A stretch of DNA of 64,000 bases, from contig NMRA01000084.1 in the NCBI GenBank assembly GCA_002633005.1, positions 620,600 through 684,599 on the forward strand, read 5' to 3'. A model generated the notes under the pieces. The model was given only the letters and a program-made list of their open reading frames with translations. It had not been told where the DNA came from and did not search any database. Positions 12,776 through 28,100 of the stretch are shown one piece after another. A program made the translations under genes and the position numbers. Source of the stretch: Phoronis australis. Its lineage: Eukaryota; Phoronida; Phoronidae. Every line of letters starts with the position of its first letter. Position 1 is the first letter of the stretch.

Positions 12776-15700
12776 ACAGTGTCCTATCCAGTGTGAACAA
12801 TTTGGATTTCTTTCGAAGCCTGATATTGCTTCACGTGCGTTGCCGACCCTGTTTCGTTGGCCCTTAGCCTCGTTCCGACCGGCAACGCGCAGTCGCGCTA
12901 GTCTACCTTTTCCTCTGCAGCTCGGTCCAGAAACCATATTGTTAGTGTAATCTGGCAGCCCAGCACAATGGCATCAAACAGCAGTTATATGTCATCGTAG
13001 TTAAACGGTACATCTTTGACCAATGTATTGATGTTCAAATTTATTGCTACTTGAAATTATCAACAGTTATCAAAAATATTTCCAGCAATAAACACAGACT
13101 CTTTACTGTGTGAAACACTTAATTTCTAACAGGTTCAGTGGTGGTGTATGTCGGATATTGTTTGATGCAGACAAGTGCGCGTTTACGTGTTATATTGTAT
13201 GTTATCGCAGTGTAAAAGTGCAATAAATGAAGAGCCTCGGGTCAGTACAATAAAGAAACCACGCCTGAAATAGATAAGGCTAAAACTGCTGTCAAGTGTC
13301 TTGGATGACCATAACCGTAGATAATGAAAAAATGCAAAGCTCATCACTACAACAGATAAAACTAGAAAAATTGAAATGTTTTCTGAAGAAAAGTTAACAC
13401 GAACACAGCCACCGTCTGCCGGAAATGTTCACTGAAATAAAACCATAAAAATGCCGAAGCAGAAGCCATCCACTAGACACACTGCATAGCAAGAACTAGC
13501 GCGTAATATTTTTGCTATAAAGAGAATTAAAACGTCCGCGCAAAGTAGTTCTCTAATTTTGCCATCAATTACCTTTCTCGTGAGCCTGGGCCTGCCTTCC
13601 GTAGACTCAAGAAACTCGTGAAAACGCAACATTGCGCATGACTTCGTGAGATATCGTCATGTGAAGCAATGGAGCACCATGGCTTTACTCGCGAATATCG
13701 AGCGTCTACGGATTGCAGCCTGGCCCTTCTGTCGTCGTGCCGATCAGTTCCAAGTCACCATCACCATGACAACATCTGAGTCGGGCTGACTCAATTTCTA
13801 ACCTTTGGGCGTTCAGTTTCACCATTATTTCTTCTGATAAATTAAATTTCATTCACTTCTATCCACAGTGTCAGTTGCATGAATTTTTAGTTACGAAATC
13901 CAGCGTCCTTTAAGGTGAATGTTGTGTTTTGGAAGTCTCGCCAAATCTCGCCAAATCTCCCATTTTTACGTGTTATAGTAAGTGTGAAGCTTCTTATTCA
14001 TAAGAGTGCCGCGAAGACGTCTCCTACGGGCATAAATGGGCATAAAATATTTCCGAAAAATGACATCTGCGTCAAGAGCAAGAAAGCGTGTCTATTATTC
14101 TTGCTTGAAGTTTCGCCCAAACAACATTACAAAGATGCACTTTTTTTAGTTTTTTCCTTTTGCAGGTCATTTTCTCTCATTTTGGGACAGATATTTTCGG
14201 TTTTCCAGCAGTTCTATATTCTAGTGCTTGCAAAATTAGCCTTCGGTCAGGAATACCAAATTCTAAATACACGGCCCTTTTTCTTCACGAGTTTAAAATC
14301 CAAAATACTTAGGTCATATTAGTCTTCGATTGTTAATTTACTGGCAAGATAACTCCGTCGTTGACATGTTTAGATTGATTTCAGAATTGCTTGCCTGTCT
14401 TCTTTATTTCAAAACGTTAAGTTGAAGATATGGTTCGATTATAATGAAATGAACGGAAAATAAGCGTTAAAGGATCATGTGCTAAAATGTAAGATGATAA
14501 CGTGCGCGTAGGAAGATCATACATGCCATTGTGTCTACAAACCCATGGAGTTATTTATATAGAGACAAACGTAACAACAATCATAACAATTTTTGTCGTG
14601 AGCAACGTTACCTGAAATAAGGAAATTGTTCATCTGTTCATCAAATATTAACGGCCACTATGGGCTCGGGCTCACATGAACAGAAGTTTTTGCACATTCT
14701 GGGATATGAACCTTTAAATCAGTTCAAATCTTCACTGCTTTGATGTCTCAATTTGCGAAATACATCCGTCGAATTGAACAAAAAAATTCTTCACAGGCTT
14801 TTAAAAGTGTGTTGTTTAATTGCTATACAACTGTTCCACGCACGGGTAACTGGCATTGTGAGTGAAAGCGCCTCGTCCAACTATTTAGCAGCGTTTAAAT
14901 TGAGCGTAAAAAGGAAAATTACCTCGACTGGTCTTAATTAATTCGTCAAAAACTGTCACTCTCTTAACCCTGATTGCTAAAACATACGTTCAGCCTCAGT
15001 AACACGCAGGCTTTATCTTAAATGCACGATTTAAAAAAGAATCACTTGTAGCTTATATGCGAGTACGCATCCCGTCCATCTGTGTGTGAAGCTGCGCCCA
15101 TTTTCGCAGACTTAGGCACACGCACCTGTAAATAAAACACCAAAGTAGCACAATTCTAAACTACGAGTGAAACTAGACTGATCCGCTACGAAATCGTACA
15201 CGTTGGAGCGTATTCATCTTAACACTAATTTGCTAAATGAAAAGTCTGAAGAATGAACAAAAATACGAGTCATCACCTAGTTTAAGACGTGCACATACAT
15301 GTATGCAACAGATAGCCGGTAAGATAAACACTTGATAAAAAATCTTCGAAATAATGCATAATTTCCAATATTGGCGTATGGGCCTAAATACGACCATTTT
15401 TAAATGTATATATCTTAAAAGATATGTAAGTACCGAAATTCCTTTTCAACTTGCGGCTGTTTTCACATTGTGAATAAATGCAGATAAAAATTGCATGATG
15501 CGACAAAGTTTCTAAAGAGTTCCCGCGTGTTTAACCGGTTATATCACATTCACTAGGTGAGTATGTAAATTAGCTTACGTTTACAAATGACACGACGTTT
15601 TTCGGTTTTCTGTGCTAAGCACAACCAGCTAAAAGGTTTGAGGATCTCTCGTTTGCGCCATTATTTTTTGGCGTTTCGTTTTTTCAATGTGAGCTTTATT

Positions 15701-18700
15701 ATTTTATATTTGCAACAGTTGTATCGATTTTGTGTGAGACACACTTGAAGTTTTTCGTTTCCGTTGGAGAATTTTTGACAAAGTTCACCGGGAAGTCATT
15801 ACAAAGTGAGCAATAAGTAGCTCGCGTGTCCTTAAAATCTATTATGAATTAAGTAGCAGCAGTCGTTATAGCATGACACGTATGGTGATGAATTGTGACC
15901 GATAGCCTTCGGAGATTTTGTATCTGGGAAAATATCCATGTTAAAATTCCCGAATATGTACAAACTGACTGCGCATGTATGACGACTCCTGAACTTCACC
16001 TGACACCTATTGTTTGGGATGAATAAAGGGTGAATCACATAGTTTTCGTAACAGTGGTGTTTCTTTTTTCAACAAGTACGCATTGACTGTTTCTTTCGGT
16101 ATGTTAACGCAAACCAGACAGAAGTAAAGCCCATAATTCTCTTTTATATAGAAGGCATTTTTTTAAGGTTTATACATTTTAATTTCTGTATTATCAGGAA
16201 AATTTGAAAGCTATTTCTGTAGATATTTTTGCACCAGTAAAATCAGTGAGACAAACTGTTGCCAACAAGAGTGAACAAACGCGTAACAAAGAATTCGAAA
16301 ACAAGGAACTAATGCACACATCTTTGATACAAAACTTAAGCTGAACATTTCCAGTTTGGCAGTTTTCTAGGTCAATTCTCGAGAGATCGTCCACCTGGAC
16401 TGGGATAATGTTCGACCGCTGAGGTACTGCATTTTTGCTCATCCAAATAAACTTCCATTCTAAACAAGACTAATGAAAGCCATTGAGCAGTATGGTTTGT
16501 CTAAATTCTCAGATTGCGAGACGCGTTAATTAGCGACAGCTTACAATGTCTTCTTCACTCAGCCGTCTCGATAAACAGTTGTCTCTCTGAGCTGCAAAGT
16601 TTGCGTTTTTTTACATTTAGGTGGCAGCCAGAGAGCGGATGCAGGCCGTGTTGGGGTGACATAGATGAACGGTACTATTTTACCGTGATCTTCTTTTTGC
16701 ATTCTGTCCACTTTTACTCCTGATGTAATTAACAAATGACATTTTCTTGAAATCGGAATATCAAATTTTCTTAAATTTATTTCTTATGTTTTCTGGATAC
16801 TACTCTAGACGATCAATATAAATTTTGTTCAGAAATCTTTTGTTTGAAGCGTCTAACAATAGTAAAGCATTTAACGGTACGTTGGCGCTTTTGTGACCGA
16901 AATACGCATTTCTGGGGTTAAATGTTGGATGGGACAGATTTGTGAAGTTATCGACCAGAGTTATGAAATAGCAAAACCCATTGTGTTTTGCTACGAATAA
17001 CCAATTGTCACCGTTGTTTGCCAGGCGGATTCGCTAACAAGACCGGTGACTGCCAGTCAAATACGCTTATAATACTTATTCAGTAGTTAAGGAGTAGGGT
17101 TTAGGTCCGTCAGCTGAGCGATTGGCTGCGACCAGGGTTCTATGTTCTATGCCACACTAATTACAGGAAATCATTTTTCTCTCACGTAACGTCTCTTTAA
17201 AGAGTTTTGGCGAACGCACGTCAAATTAGACAACAAAATTGCGTCGTTGAATTTACTTTTTAACGAAAAAAAAACCTGTAAAGGTTTCCATCTTTAGAAG
17301 CATTTTTGACCCATTAGTTACTGATTAGCGGATTGTATCGTTCACTAAATGTTTACTTCATTGTCACTTTCTGTAAACCTTTTAACGATATTTGTTAAAC
17401 ACTGTTTTGAGCACACAAAGACGGTTAGTCCACGCGTGCCATGTCATTCGTCTGAACACCATGCTGTATTTGTTTAACAAGTAACTCTAGATTCTTTCGC
17501 GTGTCTTCGCGGTGGCGATTCACACCTAACTAACCAATCTGGCCCTATGTTTACGCTCGCTCCATGTGTGCCAAGTGAAGAAATATTTACAAAAACTACT
17601 CATCGGCACGCGCCGGTCATGTTTTTATACACTCGACCCCCTACCTCTAGAGCATCTTCTTTGACCGAGAATATTTTGAGCACCGGTAAGAAAACGTCAT
17701 GCTGCTGTATTCGCATCATTCACTGTCGAAATAGATAGGAAACTGTCTGGTCTAATCAAATCACAATTTATTCATCAAAAATTTTATCTTCAAGAAAGTT
17801 GCATATATGTAATCTCAATGACTGTGGTTTTGGGTAATAGTTTAGTTCTGTCACTTCGTCCAAATATGAGCCTTAATCTGCGAAGTGACTACGGTTGTCA
17901 TGAATGTTTTGTCGTTGATTGACCATATTCCATCAGCGAAAATAAAATTAATACACAATCAAGAACTCAAAACAGAGAAAATATTTATGTTTGTACAAGA
18001 ATGAAACCTCTTCGCCGGGACGTAAATAACAGAAGCCATTTCGACGTATCACTAAGTAAACGTGTTTGTACGAGAAAGAAAACGGAGTGCTATTCGGAAC
18101 TAAAAACGGACACCAGGCGGTATTCGTCTCGGCACCGTAAAAGCTTTCCAAAACGTGTCATTGGTTTGTGGCCTCGCTGTTCTTGCGATCTCCTGAACAC
18201 ATAACGTTGAAATACGCGCAATAGTGCCCCCATTTGAGTAGAATGCACATGAGGGAATATTGTTGTAAAGACAGTCTAGGAAGGAGACTTAGGAAAGAGG
18301 CAATGAAAATATAATCCAATTAACAATTGTACTGTTTTTTTGCCTCCTAACGCAACTTCCTCTGTCTTTGAACGAAATATTTTAACAAGTGGAGTAACAA
18401 ATTCTTTAGCTAAAACGATGTTTGTACGTGTAAAACAACTTTCAAAGTGTCATTTACATAGAAGTGGTAACCGAGCTTAATGATTTCTGAACACAGGAGA
18501 ATATTTGTAATGTTTATGTAGTTGCTTTGATTTTTGAACCGACGTTGTATATGGCTTCTTTTAAATGAATGGAATTAAGTGAAAGTCTACCAAGCGTTGT
18601 TGAATCAAATGAAATCAAGACATGTTTCCATGTGTTCTCATCAAAGGCATGTACAAAACTAGTTATTGTATCCCATTTTGTTCCTCGACTGCTTGATAAA

Positions 18701-21700
18701 AATGTAAACTCTATCAATACTAAATCTCTATTTCTTTCTAATCGTGCGTACGTTTTCATCACTATTTCACAGAACAAGCCTTTTTTTCGCAAGGACTGAA
18801 AATTTTTTTGCCTTTATTTAGAATAATCTGAGCGTGACGGTGAAAAGTTACCTTATACCACCGGTTTGTGACCGGGGCATCACTACATAACTGAATTAAA
18901 GTAACAATGTGCCTAACCCCGCTAGAAATAACGTGACACCAAGCATTATCGGACGGTCCCTTTTGTGTGTTTACGTTGACGTATGTCGATGTAATACACG
19001 GATCCCTCGATTGTTGGTTGCTCAAGCGAGACAAAACCCCACAATGGTATCCGGAGGCAAAGACAAAATGCCCGATTCGAAACGTTATTTTTTAGGTTTT
19101 GAAAGCACGTTAACAAAAAAGTGTCACATCGGTGTCTGTCGAACTTGTTGGCCATGTCAATTAGCTGCGTTTCGTGATCTCAATTTACGGCATTGTTTAG
19201 AAACAATCGCTAACGTTTGCGGATGGAGGTGAACACGATTCAATTATTTGTGCTTTATTTTTGACGTGGGGGTAGATGCACTCTGTGTTTGGAGAATTTC
19301 TTGACATGTACGAGCGAAAAATGATGTTCAAAACAACAGCGCGAAATCTGCCAAAGCTCATAAATATGTCGGACATAATTCACACTCTCAGCGATGACAT
19401 GTTTCTTCACCGGTTCATGTAAACAGAGCCAACATCCTCTACAATATCGGGTAATTGATCGTCAATTTTATACACCTAATTTGAATTTTAGTCAAATTTA
19501 CTCTCTCAATTTGTCATAATTTGATTTCATACGAGAAGAGGTTCTGCACGCTTTTTATTTACAGTGATCACAGAGTTCGAGACAAGCGTCGCTTGCGCCC
19601 GTGCTTCAAGAGCACGAGCGCCGTTTACCGTGTTATCACTGTAAACAAAACAGGTAATGAACAAACAGAGCATAATGAAACTATCAAAACTCTTAATTGT
19701 TCGCATGCCTCTCCGATATCACGATGTTTGCCTTTATCGGCTTGACTTCCTACCGGAGTGAGAGCCAGGTCACGTGACCAGACGAAATACAAAAAATCTT
19801 GTGCCGTCGGTTTTGGTTTAAACCTTTCCCGAAGCGCTGAAGATCAGCTGTTGACGTGCAGGTATGTCTTATGAACTTGTGTTTTCTCATGACAAAAGTT
19901 CAATAAATTGTTCTGATGTTTTGTCTAACATACGAAATAGAAGAGGAATTCGAAAAATAGATACATTAGTGAGCAAGTGCGGGTTGTTCGATAACCCCTT
20001 GCCGACTTGACCTTTAAGCAAGCATTCGTTTTTTCTGAAACAATTAGGTTTGTTTTACAATAGCATTTGTGACATTTTCCATTAAAGGCTTGTATTTTAT
20101 AGAAACGTTTCATTTTTCACTTATTTACCAAAACATACGAGTAGCCAAACGTTATTATTACTTCATCGCTGACTTGGTGTTTTAGATAGGTGCCTGTCTT
20201 CGTGTTATTACGTGTGTCCCTTGTAATTGAGATTTCTAACGCAGAAAAGATTTTTTAAGTAATTTGCCAATTGAAATGTATAATTCTTTTGTCTTGAATC
20301 AGTAGAAGATTTGCTCCATGCCCTTGCATATGAATCTTGAAATCGCTAGCAAGTCAATCACCGGCTTTGTGTCTCAAATTCGAGTGGACATGATTCTGCC
20401 TGTCTGACTGTGCACCGTACGCAGTGCTTCTAAAACTGAATTTTATGAATGAACTGCAGCCGCTGTGATACACACTTTAGTAATCACTTGTAGTTGTAAC
20501 TCGAGATGGCTTTACATTGATCGACGTACGTTGGCAAAAACTGTTTGTGGTTGCAACAACGTTATCTCTGAGCCCCGTTATGGTTCTGAAAGTAAACACG
20601 ATTGAGATCGCCGCTTCGTAAAGAGCAGGATATTAAAAATGCTATAGTAAACAGTTCATTTTTAACACAATTCGTATTCTAGTGTTGTCATAGTTGTCAA
20701 TTCCTAATCAAAGATATGGTGAAAAGGTAACATTTTTCTAATGATACGCACGGTTTGGAAACTGAGCATAGATTTTATCGATAATTTTCATTATTTTCAA
20801 AACTTACTGGTTCGAAATTTCAATTGTTAAAATGACTGTAAATTATGAGTCATGGTTGCTCATAAAAACGTTTATGAATTTGAGAGTCGTTAAATTTTAA
20901 ATGCGTGATGTTCAATTTGAACTCCACAGCCTTTCATTAAACGAAACCTAGTTCGTCGCGCGGTCTGACTTCGTCACCTAAAACTAAATTTTACCTCGTC
21001 TGAAATCGATGGTACACAAATGTACGCTTTGCTCAAATCAATAAAAACATTCGTGTGATAATGAGTAATTTAAACAGACGTGACAAAACGGGTAATTTGA
21101 AGATACATAGAGTACTTGACTTAATGAGTTAATCTGATCAGTCACCGGTTTGTTTTAGACTCATTTACATATAAATCAAAAAAGGATAACGTTTGGTTTG
21201 TTCCGATCACAACGGCAACGCTGTATTTTTGTTAGATCGATATGTAGGGCTAGCACGCTCATTATAGCAACGGCTTTTGTTGATTTCAGAGATTACACTT
21301 ACACAGAGTTGCATTATAGTTCCATTGTAGTCTGAGAAGTTACTTAACCATGACAAACATTGAAGGGGTGTTTGATTTTTATAACTTTTTCTGGTATGTC
21401 AATACAGCAATCTATTGATAAAACTGCAATGGAGCACTTGCTTTACAGTCACTGTTGCGCACATACTATTCAATTGGCTTTAACACCAGGGTCAAACATT
21501 TGCAAATCTCTGATCTGTTCTCTCTGACTTTTGTTCCATCCATTTGAACCCTTAACAGTATACTGTCGGTATACACTTAGTACCGACCAACAGCTGCTGT
21601 CTAAATGCCTCTCTTAAATGTTCCCGTTTCTAGAGGATGATGTGTATTTTACGCAACGACGATGATATGTTGTGCAACAGAACACGTTTTACTCTTGTTA

Positions 21701-21875
21701 TAGTTTGAGCCTTTGAGTAGAAAGAATTCCATTCGTCTCTACCCCCAATGTGTTGCTGCTTGAAAGAAGATCAAAAGCGAACAGATTCTTTCGCATGTTC
21801 TTCATATTTTTGGGTTTTTACCACATCAGCTGGTACTGTAGTTATCAGTGTTTACATAACAAGCCGCTTGGACAA
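12776..21875. other. Intergenic, no gene recognised
   Basis: About 9 kb with no convincing exon. A 12-bp palindrome GGTCACGTGACC (E-box) lies near 19769. Open frames stay under 140 codons and show no motif. Confidence 0.5.
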
Positions 21876-22170
21876 CAACAACCAACAACAACTTCAACAG
21901 TAGTAATAATGTTGATGGTGATAACAGTATCAATAACAGTAACAGTAATAGTAAAAGTGAGAGCAATACTTAAACAGTAATATTGATAATAAGAGCATCA
22001 CATTATTGATATTGATTTTAATAACTGTTATGGTAAACATGGCACCAGTAACGCTAACAATAGTGATAAGTGATGATAACTTCAGCAACAACAATAACAC
22101 AACAATAACAACAACAACAACAACAACAAGAATAATAATAATGATGATAATAATAACAATAGCAACAATA
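21876..22170 (+). repeat. Compound AAC/AAT/AGT-rich simple repeat
   Basis: Degenerate trinucleotide tract of AAC, AAT, ACA and GAT-type units, densest at about 22085-22165. The stop-free frames in it are composition artefacts. Confidence 0.85.
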
Positions 22171-25100
22171 GTAATGATAGCAAACTAATAATAATTATGA
22201 TTATGGAATAATATTTGTGATGTGGAATAATAATTATTCTTATTATGTCAACTATAATAAAATGAAATAATGAATCATTTGCAATTACAAAATTAGCTAA
22301 ATTTCATCGCAGTCAAGCAATCTGAATTAAAAGTTTCGAAGAAATAGCTCGTTTCAGTACGTTTTGCCTGCCTGCCTATTAGGCCGGCAGCATAAACAAA
22401 GAGGCATAAGTCCTTCAAATGTTTTGAAGTGAAGAAGTGTTCCAAGACGTGTTCCAGTGCTCCGTGTTGCCTGATTGCCTCAGCGTTTTTGTTCTCTGGT
22501 TGCAACATACCGTTTGCTGTTGATCAGCTGACGGCCGCCAACAGTCGCATGGCTCTGATGACAAATTACCGCCACATGTGTTATTGCGCACCCCTGTGTG
22601 GACGCGGTTCACTGCACAATCCGGGGAGGTTTTCAAACGAATGCACCTGCACTTACAATTTACCGAATTTTCGACTGCTTTGGTTAAAACTCAGGACGTG
22701 TCCGCTGTTTGCGGGAATTTTGAATAGTCGTTTTGTTAGACTAGCAACTGTAGGTTTCATGAACCACCAATCAATTGTGATGTTGTGCTGTTGAATTTAT
22801 TTATTATAATGACAAGTAAATTAATTCAAACAGTTACATACGGTGGCCCGAAAGTATCATCGTTATTTTAGTTTATTAATTTTTTTATTTTTCCTTTTCC
22901 ACCTAGGATGAAATATTGATATATTTACAGGTGTAACATTCGTAAGAAAGATAAGTTCCCAGCCCAGTTGGGCTTATTAGTCACTTTAACCACACAACTC
23001 AGATGTAGGCCTACCCGTTGCCATAAATGTGGTGGTTCTAAATTCAAAAGCAAACATGATATATTTGGCGAATTGCTTAGGGAAATACTGGAATAGCAGT
23101 TTTAACGTATCTAATCTTTTGAAATCTGCAAAGTTCGGGACTTGGAGTGAAACATTATGAAATAGAATAGAATAGTTTTGGTGTCAAGTGCGTTTAAACG
23201 CTTCATAGGTATCATGATATAAGCTATTAATGGTTTGTTTTCTAAAATCTTCCTTCAGAGCCTCCAGGCGACCACGTTCAAACTGCCGCAGGGATTCCGT
23301 GGGCCCACGCGTGAAGCAGAAAATAATCTTAGTTGGGCTTCGAAAAGCTAAAAAATATTGTTTCAAATAGTTTATGATTCGTTTAGCTGCTAATGCCCCT
23401 TAATTGGTCAAAACCAAGTTTATCTTAAGTACGACAATTTATGAAATATCGTGGCTATTTTGCAATGGGGAACGATCGCATGCTAAGCCGATCAAGTGCC
23501 ACCAAGCAGTTCTTTCAACGTGACCCAGGGTCGGAACATTGGCGAATTTTCAAAACTTCATGTGATAGAAAACGAGCATTGGTAGACTGTCTTCAATTTT
23601 TCATTTATTATTAGTGCTGTTAATTAAACTACTTTAGAAGACTAAGTGTTTGTTGTAACTACTTTAAAAGCAAAATTGTTAAAATTAGAATTCTGGGTGA
23701 AGGTAGTGAAAATGGCTACACATGTGCCGTACCGGTGAGGTCTCAAGCACACATGGCAGACACATGGTCGAATTACCTCAATAAAATGTTTCTCTTTTTT
23801 ATGATAATACGGCTTGATTGGCATACGAGTCAGTTTTAGATGACTCATATTTGGACAAGTTAATCTACCGCACATGGGCGTTCGCTAATTGCTGTTTAAA
23901 AAACTCGGGCGTTCCAGGCCACTACACGAATCCCTGCAGGTTTTTCAAATTAGTTGTAGTTCTCATCCGGGACGCGCAGCAAACTGTCTTGTCTGGTGGA
24001 ATACTGGTTCCATTTTTACTTGATTGTTGAAGGGTGAGTTGGTTAACTGTTGATTACGTCTGCCACTCATGAGCCTCTCAATGTCCCACTGTAGTAACAC
24101 AATTTGGTCAGGCCAGTGCCCCCGACTCTTAGTACTGCACATTCGATGGCTTGCGCTCACCAAGGTAGAGTTTCGCAGAGCAAGAATCTCGCCAAGGAGG
24201 CTAGTTTGATCACGTGATTCGCTTGCAATACCGTAAATGCCGAAGTATTTCGAGTTCTTGATTTTCTCGCAAAAAACAAAGTCTACGGAAAGCACGCAAG
24301 CTTGTCTGCCAACGTAGTGGCGACATCTGTCGTCATACTTGCGCAATTTTGTTTGATCTGGCCCTGCAGCTCAAAAGTGTCATGATGAAATTGCAATTTG
24401 AGCACAGACATGTGCTGTTTCGGAAGACATTTAGAGTTGTATCAGATTTTTTTGCAGTTCTTCTCTTGCTTTTTGACTAAGGCGAACTCTTTATTGTCGT
24501 GAATGAGGTACCCGTCTGTCAGCTTATTGATTTGTCAGGTGGCATCTTCCTGGCGCCCTCTTGCATCTGAAAGTATCGTTTGTGTATCATCGGACCAAAT
24601 GTATTGATTTATCGTGTATGAAACTATTTTTTACCTGGATGCTGTCGCCATCTGGTGGTGCAGGACCTATAAAGAGTAACTGTGGCAATGAAACCGCAAC
24701 GAGTATTTGTGCCGCGTTTTTCTCAGTACGCAACTCGGTAATAGTTGCATTACCAGTCTTCTTGTTTTGTTGAACTTTATAATCAATCTCAGCGCGGAAT
24801 CGTACCTGGAATCTCCGCATTGGCGGCCTAACGCTGTGCGGGGCTAATTTCTACTCGATAGATGGCAGAGTATGATGCAAATTAAACTGGTAAGGACACC
24901 GACCTTGATTTCAGGTAATGTTTGGCAGACAACGTCGAGGATTGGCAATTGGAAACCAGTTACGAAAACACCACGGATTTTCTTGTTTTATACATGTAGC
25001 TCTGGTCAATCGTATTAACTTCAAGATATCTTATCCAACAATAATCCAAAATGCGTTTTTCAGCAGTATAACCGATGATCGCTTTTAAATTGTTGCAGAG

Positions 25101-28100
25101 TCTATGTGTAGGTAAGATATGTAAAACAGGGCCACGATTCAACTCAANTGTAGTGTATTCTTGGTCACGTATTTAAAGTCGCTAACAGCCGTGTGCTGGT
25201 GTTACAAACAATTTTCTTCACTGAACTATTTAGTCATTCAGCGCGTCGTGCTCATATTTTCTGTTTGAATTGAAATCGTGAATCGCCTGGGATTCCCCTG
25301 ACAGCCATACTGCCTGGCGGTGCAACTTACCCGCCGTGATAAGCAACAACAGTGCTTTTCAAGCATAAAAAAATCATTTCTTATCTGGACAAGGAACAAG
25401 ATGAGACCGATTTTATGGCTGTAAGTGACCCGAATAAACAGTTCTTTTTGACAAAAGGTGCCGCTTTATTGCTCCTGTATCGTGCTCTGCTCTATCTATT
25501 CTCCTGAACCATTGTCTGGGAAATAACTTGGTCTGGCCTCCCGCCTTGAAGCAGGTGAATAATGACTCGCATTTGCTTTAGTGCTTTGAGTTAGAAACCA
25601 GCGAAAACTCCTGAACGATTAAGTTTTTTAACTTACTTCTTCAGCTATTAACGCTACCCAACGTTAGCTAATAACAGGATGTACGATAGAGGGAGCATTC
25701 GTTGCCTGTTCTAAACCCCAGAGCCATCATAAACTTTTTATGGCAGCTTTGGATGCACTGTTGTTTCAGCAACAACGCATTGCCTCTGGGTAAACCAAGA
25801 GCCGACTGACAGATGTACTCGGATGTTGTTTATTATTTCTAAAAATACCTGCCGCAAATTAGACGTAAAAAGAAGACAGTTCGAAACATCTCAGTCATTT
25901 GGTTTTGATTTGTGTGTAACTTGAGAATGTGGAAAACTATGGATGTTCCTTGAGTCGAGTCTTACCGTCAGATAGTCATGGCAACAAAGAAATGAGAACA
26001 TTTTCATCAGCCATAATGCATCTGTGTTGATGACGTTTTGTGACACTTTCTTGCTGTGTTTTGCGCAGCCTATAATCCCTTCATATGTACTGTTGTATGT
26101 ATTCAATCTAGCCAATAAAAAGTACATTCATTTCTGTTGAGGTTAAACCCGGTGGTTCACCCGGGCACCGTGAGGGACGAACGTGGGCACAAATACAGTG
26201 TACCACCAACACGGGAGCTTCTGACTATATGTTACAAAAATTCATCTGCATCGGAACAATTTTGACGGGCATTTCTTGGATAAGGCAAAAGATTCGAAAG
26301 GAGAACGTCGTAACTTTTCTTTAAGAAATAACGGAGAAACAATTACCCGGCGGATGGGAATCACAGTTGTGTGCGTCTGAGCAAAGCCGCGTTTTGCCGT
26401 CGGCCTATTTGCATTTTTGCAAGTCAGCGTTTCAACGGTATGAGGTTTCTGTGGGGTCAGATACATGTAGATTTTAATAGTACATTTGCGGCTGAAACTT
26501 AGATGCATACCCTGTAAACAGAAACATGTCGTGATATAAAGAAACCAGGGTGGTACTCAATTTGTACCACCCCCTATCGGCGAGAAGGCGGTTTAACCCG
26601 ATTACGCTTGGAAATTCAATCTATTGCCTGCTGGTTTCCCAGTATTTCGTAATAGCAAATAACGTTATTAAACTGTTGAACCACTCAAACCGATTATATT
26701 TGTTATCGGCGGCTTAAAAAGTTGTGTGAGTTCAAGAATTCTGTTATTGAACTGTGCTTTGTTACGCCTATTGCAGTTGAAACTCAAGTTGTCAGCAATT
26801 TCCCACTTTGCCTTGACGACTATTTTTCCTGATCAAATGAGTTTGCATTTACTGTTGTTTTCAGTAGATCAGATGACAGTAAGGTTTTTAACGCGAATTA
26901 CTCCGTTAGAAATAACTCCACAAAACTGTTTACTTGTAATTTAAGCCCAAAAAGCACACGACGGTTCTGGCTTAGTTTTTTTTGAAATTCGATTCAGTGG
27001 ATTGGTATTTTTCAGTTGCTCATTTTTTAAAAAAGAAAATCTACCCTGTTTTAGCAAAAATGATGACGGACTAGCTTTGTTTTTTTTCATCCTTTTGTAA
27101 ATGATGGCGTTTCAAACCTTGCTTACCTTGGTTTACGTGCAACATTTCAAGAAAGAACTTACCTTGGCCGAAGTTGTTGAGGACAGGCGTCTACTTTAAA
27201 AAGTGAACGCCGGTCTCAAAATGAGTCACGGCACAGACCAGAACCAACCATTTTTGATTTGCCTAAACCGCCTTCTATCATATAAACAATTTTTGATTTA
27301 GCCTAATTATAGTTATGAAATAAGTCTTAAATTGCTCCTTACTCAAACTCAGGATGGTGTCTGGTCTTCAAAACACGTGACAGTTCGCCAGAATTGGTGG
27401 ACACTCGGCAGGCACTACACACATTGGCTTGTCACTGCGCGTCATTTCTTATCAGTATGCACAGAGTACGGTTGAGTAAATAATGACCCACGATGTTTGT
27501 CCATGTTCGTGCTTCTCAAAATCAAAAAACATAGTGAATTTCCGATTTACCTTTTCTAAAAACTCAAGTTTTTTGTTGCAATTATTTTTTACTTCAACTT
27601 CGTGTGTAGACTATTACGGGGAATGTTTGTCCTGGACTAGCACCCAAGGCAAATCGAGAACGGCACGAGATGGCGCCAGATGTTGGTGTCACCAAACGCC
27701 TCAGTGACCCAGTGTAGACCTCGGATACTTCTTTGATTAGAAGTGCGTTCTCCTCGCTTATAGGGTTACATATATGCTAATCCGGCGATAGCATGACAAA
27801 AAGGAATTTTTAATAAATCAGAAAATGAACTTAGAACATACGGTTTGAAGATATATTCAATATGTAAATTCCCGTATTTACATTAAAAATATAAAAAGGA
27901 TAATAATGCTAATAGGCTACACTGTTGAACTAAATTTTATTAACGGAAAATAATCTAGCATTCATATAAGTTAGTTTTCTCATTTGGCTGACTAGCCAAG
28001 GTTTACAAATGTGTTTGGTTATCACCTGTGATGAAAATAACGAACCATTTTAGAAAGAAATCTTCCGTACATCCGCAATGCTTTATTATTTTTGAGTTAC

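Noticed and set aside
12584-12937. 117-codon basic frame on the - strand
   Set aside because: Lies largely in a GC-rich inverted repeat and shows no domain.
22006-22188. Ile/Thr/Met-rich ORF
   Set aside because: Composition artefact of the AAC/AAT repeat.
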